Shown: positions 57,533 to 64,000 of the stretch, piece by piece
Position numbering within the stretch: position 1 is the first letter of the stretch
How the letters are laid out: every line of letters starts with the position of its first letter
NCBI GenBank assembly: GCA_002633005.1
Contig: NMRA01000600.1
Location: 1-64,000 of the forward strand
Direction of reading: 5' to 3'
Source: Phoronis australis
Taxonomy: Eukaryota > Phoronida > Phoronidae
Length of the DNA stretch: 64,000 nt
The notes under the pieces: model-generated
Seen by the model: the letters and a program-made list of their open reading frames with translations, nothing else
What the model was told of the DNA's origin: nothing
Databases searched by the model: none
Made by a program: the position numbers and the translations under genes

Positions 57533-57542
57533 GCAAAATCAT
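57533..57542 (-). CDS. Proposed start exon of modular extracellular gene
   Basis: ATGATTTTGC|GTAAGTAAC on the minus strand. It gives Met-Ile-Leu plus the first base of a codon and a strong donor in phase 1. Joined to 49485 it yields a short hydrophobic signal peptide beginning MILLLLLTVVSA. The sequence 5' of the ATG is open and hydrophobic (RLAFVVVVI) but has no other ATG before a TGA. Only ten coding bases are involved, so this is a weak but phase-correct proposal. The 5' UTR and promoter would lie above 57.55 kb. Confidence 0.45.
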
Positions 57543-57739
57543 GATGACAACCACGACAAACGCTAAGCGTTCTAGGATGATGCTGATTGTGGCGTTCGTA
57601 ACCACGCAATGCACGTGTAGTGACGTGGCAGATCAATACGTCAACAGTAAAGTAAAAAATTTGCAAAGTTAAAACGGGTTTAATCACTCTACACAACGCA
57701 CGTGGAGAAATAATAAAAATAAAAACAGTGTCCATTTTT

Positions 57740-58715
57740 GTCTCATTGTCTCATACGCGTTGAATCAGTGAAATGGAATACTGCCATGTGTTATTGTTTT
57801 CCGTATTCACTTCCCGCACTGCATCTACAGGGTACTTAGCAGTGCCCTCTGACCTGGAAAGTTCAAAAGGTTAGTCAATGTCGAGTCGACGTCGTTATTC
57901 GGTTGGATCATCTCACTTTCAGAAAATAGTTCAAAGTGATGCACTTGTAGCAATATAAATAAAACTCAACTTGCAGTTCGGTCCCAAACGTAACATCTGG
58001 AACAAAACTGTTTATTATATGACACCTCTATCTCAGTTTCTGCTAAATGTATTGTCTATAACTCAGGAGCAGATTAATTGTTAACTGCAATATCAAATAT
58101 TGTTGTCATTTAACTATTTTCAAGAAATGTTACAAGTTCAATGTAAACTAACCTTTGTTTTCATCTTTGCTGTCTCTTTTTAAGTAATAAATCGTTACAT
58201 TTGAAATTGTTTCTATTACTAGAGTAAACTTGGTATCCAAAGAGCAGGTACATACATGTACCAGTATATGTACAACCGTGAATGTGTAGGATGTGATGCC
58301 CCACGTGACTAGTCTGTGCGAAGCATTTCAAAATCTAGTTGCCAAAAAATGAAAGAAACGTATAAATTCGAAGCGTATGAGATAAATACCAGGTCGATAC
58401 GCGGAATTAAATTTATCTTATTATTTTGACATTTGTCACTTTATTTTGATATCAACCCCTAGTGTGAGTCCAAAAATAAATGTGGGGCTCGTGAGACAGG
58501 AGGGAATTAAGGGATGTGTTGAAGGCGAGAAGGCGAGAACGAAAGCGTAGTCGGTGAAACGACTGTCCGACTAGGACACGGCGGACGTTATGGCCGATTG
58601 ACAAAAAACGGTCGAAAGAAATAGACCGGGATCCCAGGGTTTTTTTGGGCATGAAAAGGTAACCAATTTTCTTTGGTGACACAGTGCTCTATGATGTTTA
58701 AAACTGGTCGTCTGG
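57740..58715. other. Probable upstream region, no supported gene
   Basis: No convincing coding sequence, and I cannot identify a promoter with confidence. ORFs on the minus strand at 58452-58855 have no motif and run into the satellite. Confidence 0.35.
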
Positions 58716-58719
58716 CAGG

Positions 58720-59600
58720 CTCGCTCTGGTAGGTGTTGTATCAGGGGAGCCAAGGAAATGACACTCAAAATTTGAGCTAGATCAACTTTTTCTGGTAACC
58801 ACTTCAAACTGCCTTGGATACCTACTACGTAATTCACTGTATCGAAATTGGTCACTGCCAGACAATTTTAGAGGTGGGAAGTATCCGCCAGACGGTTATA
58901 AACAAGGTAAACAATTGAGCTAGATTGATGCAAGAGGTAACCGCGTAAAACCAGTTGCAAAATATTCACCGTGAGCCCAGGTATCACGAATGAACACTGC
59001 CAGACCAAAATCTAGTGGTGGGTTACCCCCGCCAGACACGCCCAAATACCCGAGTTCGGCTAGATCAACCCACCAGGTAACCGTTTGAAACCGATCGCAC
59101 GATGTTCATCATCACTGTAAATTGCACAACTGTTAGATACCAAACAATTTCAGAGGTGGGGTGCACGTGCCAGACGATTATCAAAAAGGGTTATAAATTG
59201 AGCTAGATCAACCCAAGAGGTAACCGCTTGGTTCCAAACTATTCACCGTAAGCCCAGGTATCACAAATAAACAATGCCAGACAAATTTAGTGGTCGGTTA
59301 GCCCCGCCAAACACGCCCAAATACCTGAGTTGTGCTAGATCAACCCCCCTGAGGTAACCGTGTGAAACCAACTTCACGATACTCAGCATAACTGCACATC
59401 GTAAGATGCCAGACAATTTCCGTGGTGGGATGTCCCTGTCAGACGACTAAAGAAGGGCTAAAATTTGAGGTAAATCAATCCAAGAGGTAACCGCATGGAA
59501 CCAGTTGCAAAATACTCTACGTAAGCCCACGTATCATGAATAAACACTGCGAGACAAGTCTAGTTGTGGATTAGCCCCGCCACACACGACCAGATTTATA
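58720..59600. repeat. Satellite array, about 140 bp monomer, about six copies
   Basis: The core AGCTAGATCAACCCAAGAGG followed by TAACCG recurs. The GGTAACC step is at about 58795, 58936, 59077, 59219, 59353 and 59486, giving spacings of 133-142 bp. Alternate monomers resemble each other more: CAGAGGTGG with CCAGACG in one type, GGTGGGTTA with CCCCGCCAGACACG in the other. The array is therefore dimeric, with a higher-order period near 280 bp. Confidence 0.85.
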
Positions 59601-60071
59601 CCCCCAAGGTATTCATTTTGCGTAATGTCGAGCAACATTCTACATGGAACAAAAGGTACTTTACAAACAATTTTAGCGTTGGGGCAGTACCATGTAGAGA
59701 TTTGGTCGATACAGGACCGACTTTTTATTAGACGCACCTAAATGTATCTCTCTACTCGAATGAATAGATCCTATTCAGGGCCGCAGGAAATACTTAACGG
59801 GGTTGGTTCGAATTTCAAAACGGTGTACCTTTTTATATTTTGCAAACGTCGACAGTGCAGAAATTTTAGTAAGGCCTTTGACTCAGCTTAATTAGTGCGA
59901 CGAGGACGTCATCCCATTATCTCAGCCAAGTTTCAAATCAGCCATGTTTAAATGAGTGATTACACCTCGTTGCATACTAAAAAGAGAATATGAAGTTTAG
60001 TCGGTGAATGACCTAACAAAATCGTTCATCTGGTTATATTTTAGCGTGTTACTTAAGTTGCTTACATCGCT

Positions 60072-60775
60072 GGAAATGGGAACATCGCACTATTCCGAAG
60101 GTTTACTACTCGGATGGTTTACTATTCCGAAGATTCACTAGTTCGACCATTCATCAATCTGAAAACTCACCGCTCCAAAATATCTAAACTTTCAAACTCA
60201 GTTGTGATTTTTAACCTTTTACATGCAAGAATAAACGATATTTCGGTTATTAGATGCACCTATACCGAAAACAACACCAGGGCACTAAAACACTTGGTTT
60301 GGATTCCATGTCGTGACAGCGACATCCTGTTGCTCCCACTGAACTTTTTCGATCCTATAGCCCAACAACAAGTTGTGAAGTTGTACCCAATTTCTTACAC
60401 GACTGGATTAACTCCATTCTGGCATTTATGGTTGGAGGGCCTGCGCTCTTTTGTTCGATAATTGCTCTTATCTCCGATCAGATCGTCTCTAGACTGACTG
60501 GGCTGGGCTGATAAAAATGAAAGTTAAGTCATAACATATTTGAGCTTAAACTAATAGAAACTCATATGCATAAACTATAATTATTCGAGCACAGCGTGAT
60601 AAACATTTATGTTGAGTTCGCACAAAAGGAGCAGAGAAATTGCCAAAAATAATTTCGAGTTCGTTTCGAGCACAAATATTAGAAACCAGGCCCTGGTTTT
60701 GGAATAGTGGAAATTCAAAGTAATGAATTTTAGAAGATAACCAACCTTCGGAGTAATGGACCTTCGGAGTAATGA
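60072..60775. mobile_element. Element with inverted ATTCCGAAGG end repeats
   Basis: The left end has ACTATTCCGAAGGTTTACTA and a second ACTATTCCGAAG within 50 bp. The right end has the inverse twice (ACCTTCGGAGTAATGG, ACCTTCGGAGTAATGA). The interior matches 25659-25860 in part. No transposase is visible and I cannot name the superfamily; direct-repeat ends of this kind occur in several DNA transposon groups. Confidence 0.5.
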
Positions 60776-60779
60776 TAAG

Positions 60780-62060
60780 GAACTTTGGAAATCTTTTCCA
60801 TCACGTCTGTAGCTCGTATGAAGTCCGCAGGGTTGTGCACCATTGGCATCGATTGGACTAGAGTTTTTCATTGACTAAAGTTAAGGTCTACGCCTGCTGT
60901 TCCATCATAACGTAGAAATGCTCATAGGTGTATTCACAGTGCAAGAAAACACGGTAGTTAAATGTCTGTTTTTAGCACGACGGAGGACTTCCTATAATGA
61001 ACTTACCGTCAGTGAGGTACTGAACTTAAAAGTACAGAAACGTTCAAACGTGTACAGGCATGCATGTCAATCCACCAATCCACAATCAAAGTTGACACTG
61101 GATGAACAACATACATGTATTTAAATTTTTGACGATAACTTTCAATTCAAAGTTTGAAAACGCCTGCACGTCTTCCGTACTATGCTTGCAATTAAAACCA
61201 AAATATGTAGCAGAATAACAAATCTCAATTTTCTGCAGTTTTGTTTCTTGGCAGAGTTTAAGGCATTCACACTGCACTATTTTTGGAAGCTCTTTCAAAG
61301 CTATATACAAAACATGTAGCTTTCTAAGGTCGTGTGCTGTAGGGTGGTTCCGGTGCGGATCTTACGGGTAGCCTTGCAATTTCCAGCAGTGCGTTAACCT
61401 CGCACTCGAAAGTCCATCAATATTCCAACAATAGGTTGCCATAACTACACACTTTGAATATTCGCACCAAAACGTCTCAGCAAAACATGCCTCGATTATT
61501 GCCTCAATATGTAAATGACCAGCCTACCTGTTCAAACAAAAATATGTAGTTGCCTACTGCCCGGTCCTGCAAGAATTATTGCCCTGCGCACATGTACAAT
61601 TTTGCAGTAAATGATTCGCAAATCATGACCACCAACTCGTCTTTTCCTGTCCACTACATATCGAAAATTCATACATTCCAGTCAAATGAATTAAGATTGT
61701 GAGGGCATACTTGTACTTCTCAATGGCAAATACTACATGTCGTTTTTGGTTAATAGTTTATACAACCGACAGAAGTTCGCAACTTAATTGCACCAACGGA
61801 AGCCGGGAAACGTCCATGGCGCCAACGTCTCTCAAGGAACTGACACATGGAGAGTTAATAAAACAATGATTAATTTGACATTATGCAAATAAACTAAGTT
61901 TGCCACTAGAGGCAGAATCAGAAAATTAATGTGGCCATGCTTTCTATATCTGCCAGTTTTCTATATTATCTACAATTGCTTGTGGTAAGGGAGCATACGC
62001 CAAAACTGACATGGAAATAATGAACAATAGAGGGTGCAACAAAACAACACAAAACACCGC
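60780..62060. other. No supported gene
   Basis: Intergenic between the modular gene's upstream region and PRPF4. Short ORFs have no motifs and there is no repeat boundary that I can define. Confidence 0.45.
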
Positions 62061-62080
62061 CCAGATAGGAATATGTCGTT

Positions 62081-62086
62081 TTTATT
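62081..62086 (-). terminator. PRPF4: PRPF4 polyadenylation signal
   Basis: AATAAA on the minus strand (TTTATT on plus), about 940 bp below the PRPF4 stop codon. Cleavage would be at about 62060-62072. No closer canonical signal was noticed, so the 3' UTR of the last exon is taken as about 62065-63025. Confidence 0.55.
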
Positions 62087-63025
62087 GAAATGCCATTTAA
62101 AGATACAACTTTACAAATACGACACATACATTTCCATAACCTGAAAATGCTCAGAAGACAACGAAATACAAAAATACCATAACCTGAACAGTCAGTGATG
62201 CTCGTTATCTCATCATATCCAGGAGTCTTACAACTATGTTACATTACAACTTCCGGGATCAGTCAGAAAGATAGTTTAATGGTTAACATAAACATTTCCA
62301 AAAACTGAATTTTAACTCACTGGGGCAGGATAGGACCACACATCACAGGCACAAGTAAAAGTCGACCATGGACGCTGTTCCTTGGAAGGTTTGGAAGGTT
62401 GGACTTTACTACCTGGTACTCTTGGCAGGGTACAAGGTTAAAATTGAAGCAAACACTTCCATTGAGAAAGTTAAATGGGTTTTGGCTTGAATTTTCAGGG
62501 GTACCAGGTCCCTCATAACCACCCTTGCTTATTGATCAGATTAATTAAATCTAATTGTTTGCTGGTGATATGACAATAACTTTGGGTAAACTTCAATTCA
62601 ACCGTGAAACAGAAGGAACAAAGCACCACGTGCCTGACTGAACCCTTCCAAGTCAATTGCTTTGAAATGATGATATGCCCTAAATCTGGCTAATGAAAAT
62701 TTGCCAATGCTTGCGCGCACCCAGGGTGGCTCTATTTGGTAAAGTGGGCAAAAAGGTTCGCTTCAGAGAAACAAAACCCAGAAAAGTAGAAAAGGGGACA
62801 AAAATCAACTAAAAAGGCAGGAACTACTGAAATTTGGCGAATGCACAATTCATAGCTCTGAACGTTTCCCACGAATTTCTTTCCTAGTGAAAGGTCCATG
62901 TTTTCAAAAATTCGAGCCCTCATTTTTAGGCTGGGTGGGCGCATGCAATGAATATACAGGTAACTCCAGATCTCCACTACATTTCTAATCAGAAAACCAG
63001 AGAGTGCAATCTTAACAAAAACCTA

Positions 63026-63222
63026 TCATGAGTCCGGGGCCCACAGTTTGAATGTTCGATCATAGGATGCTGACGCGATGTACTTCAGGTTAGATGAGAT
63101 ATCCACTCCCATTACTTTGCCTTCGTGTCCAGCTAGGGTCTTCAGGGGTGACCAGTTCGGGTGTGACCAAATCTTGACCGTGTTGTCATAGCTGGCAGTC
63201 ATCACGTAGTCCCCTCGGTTTG
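63026..63222 (-). CDS. PRPF4: PRPF4 (U4/U6 snRNP Prp4), last coding exon
   Basis: A 197 bp coding part of the terminal exon: acceptor GTCCTTCCAG, phase 1, stop TGA at 63026-63028. It encodes the last WD40 repeat and a half: [40 protein letters not shown], then [16 protein letters not shown]. The A-S-Y-D-N-T-x-K-I-W, W-S-P-L-K-T-L-x-G-H-E-G-K-V-M and S-Y-D-R-T-F-K-L-W words are the conserved C terminus of Prp4, a WD40 protein of the U4/U6.U5 tri-snRNP needed for nuclear pre-mRNA splicing. The stop position agrees with the known end of the protein. The upstream exons lie beyond the window. No sign of decay. Confidence 0.88.
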
Positions 63223-63371
63223 CTGGAAGGACAAGACATTCAGATTAACCTCAACAGCATTATGTAGACCAAAGGTGGGACTACACCTTTTAACTGTTCC
63301 ACAAGGGGCATTATATGGAATACATAGCTTAATATCTACTACTGCTCATAATTAGAATGTTATTGCTCAAC

Positions 63372-63537
63372 AGGGGCGGATCCAGGATTTCGAGTTGGGG
63401 GAGGGGGGCAGGGAAGTTTATTAGCCAGCATTTTTGCCCATCAGGCATTCACAAAACTGAACTGCCAAATGGAATCTGGGAGAATTTTAAGGGGGAGAGG
63501 GCATGGACCCCTTACTCCCCCCCTAAATCCGCAACTG
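63372..63537. mobile_element. hAT-like MITE, 166 bp, in PRPF4 intron
   Basis: Left end CAGGGGCGGATCCAGGATTT, right end AAATCCGCAACTG, with G-rich and C-rich inner parts (GGGGGAGGGGGG, CCCCCCCC). CTCAA and CTCAC flank the two sides, a short imperfect duplication. Same family as 31783-31976. Confidence 0.65.
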
Positions 63538-63780
63538 CTCACCCACCATGAAACTTTTCTAACAGAAATCAACATTTCTTAAGTCATGTTTCTTGTCTTA
63601 ATGGCCTTGATCCTGGAGTAATGATCAATGATAAATGCTTGAACGGTCAGATTTCTTTTTTTATCTTCAGGAAACGAGCAAATTTTTTCTGAAATAATCG
63701 ACTTCAACTTCAAGAAAACAAGTCTTTACAGTTTTCCTTGTGGAGATCTTTGAAGCAGTAAAAACTAGACACTGTTCACT

Positions 63781-63834
63781 GCAGGATGTGGGTTCTTGGC
63801 AGGATGTGGGTTCATGGCAGGATGTGGGTTCATG
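63781..63834. repeat. Minisatellite, 18 bp unit, three copies
   Basis: GCAGGATGTGGGTTCATG three times in a row, the first copy with TTCTTG instead of TTCATG. It lies in the PRPF4 intron or flank. Confidence 0.95.
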
Positions 63835-64000
63835 GCAAACTCCACTGAGTGGGAAAATGTAATTTGAATAGGGATTTCTTTCCCCAACATGTTTCAGTTA
63901 ATTGGAGCAAATATCTGTGTAATAGGACAAAACTAGACCAAAAACACGGGAAAACCAAGTTCTGGTGGCAGTGAATGATGATCCCAATAACAGAACATGT

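Noticed and set aside
57533-57735. Longer hydrophobic N terminus upstream of the 57542 ATG
   Set aside because: The frame is open back to a TGA but has no other ATG, so the extension cannot be translated as drawn.

Overview
This 64 kb window is invertebrate animal nuclear DNA, not prokaryotic DNA. The evidence is spliced exons with canonical donor and acceptor sites, the last exon of the conserved spliceosomal gene PRPF4, tRNA-derived SINEs, microsatellites and a broad set of animal transposons. Those are Ty3/gypsy, BEL/Pao, several LINE clades, a Penelope-like fragment, and Harbinger-like, Kolobok-like and hAT-like DNA elements. The palindrome TACATGTA recurs throughout. The mix fits a marine deuterostome or lophotrochozoan; the species cannot be read from the sequence.

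The most important host feature is a gene on the minus strand that I assembled from separate small exons. It runs from about 57.5 kb down to about 3.7 kb. Proposed order, 5' to 3': start codon (57542), signal peptide completion (49485-49435), two cysteine-rich EB-like exons (44631-44500, 41918-41829), a set of 36-48 bp Thr-rich stalk microexons (about 41.0, 39.8, 38.6 and 35.7 kb), a Kazal exon (23159-23019), a SEA domain split over three exons (19681-19563, 18898-18834, 15989-15799) and a thrombospondin type 1 exon (3901-3725). All junctions are phase 1 except the two inside SEA (phases 0 and 2), and the phases agree at every proposed join. This is a modular extracellular or membrane-anchored protein of a type I cannot name. 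The microexons sit in a tandem array of about 1.2 kb units (about 32.8-41.4 kb), in which splice-competent copies alternate with broken ones.

The introns are full of mobile DNA. From left to right: LINE remnants and an AACTTAAGTT repeat (1.6-2.2 kb); an APE-type LINE (about 4.1-12.1 kb) split by a Ty3/gypsy element (6819-11437); a decayed PIN-like repeat gene (16.3-17.9 kb); two copies in opposite orientation of a TTAA-inserting, THAP-bearing element (24440-25658 and 29969-31650), with a young BEL/Pao element between them (25965-29843, identical LTRs, 5 bp TSD, internal assembly gap); a LINE next to Penelope-like RT (34.2-35.3 kb); a Harbinger-like MITE (36.85-38.26 kb); an L1/Tx1-like LINE (42.4-44.4 kb); a LINE with a restriction-like endonuclease (53.0-54.9 kb); a satellite of about 140 bp monomers (58.7-59.6 kb); and an element with ATTCCGAAGG ends (60.07-60.78 kb).

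At the right edge, PRPF4 lies on the minus strand with its last coding exon and a roughly 950 bp 3' UTR. Four isolated 'n' characters (1352, 2594, 22462, 37310) each lie beside or within a direct duplication, which points to unmerged contig overlaps rather than biology.
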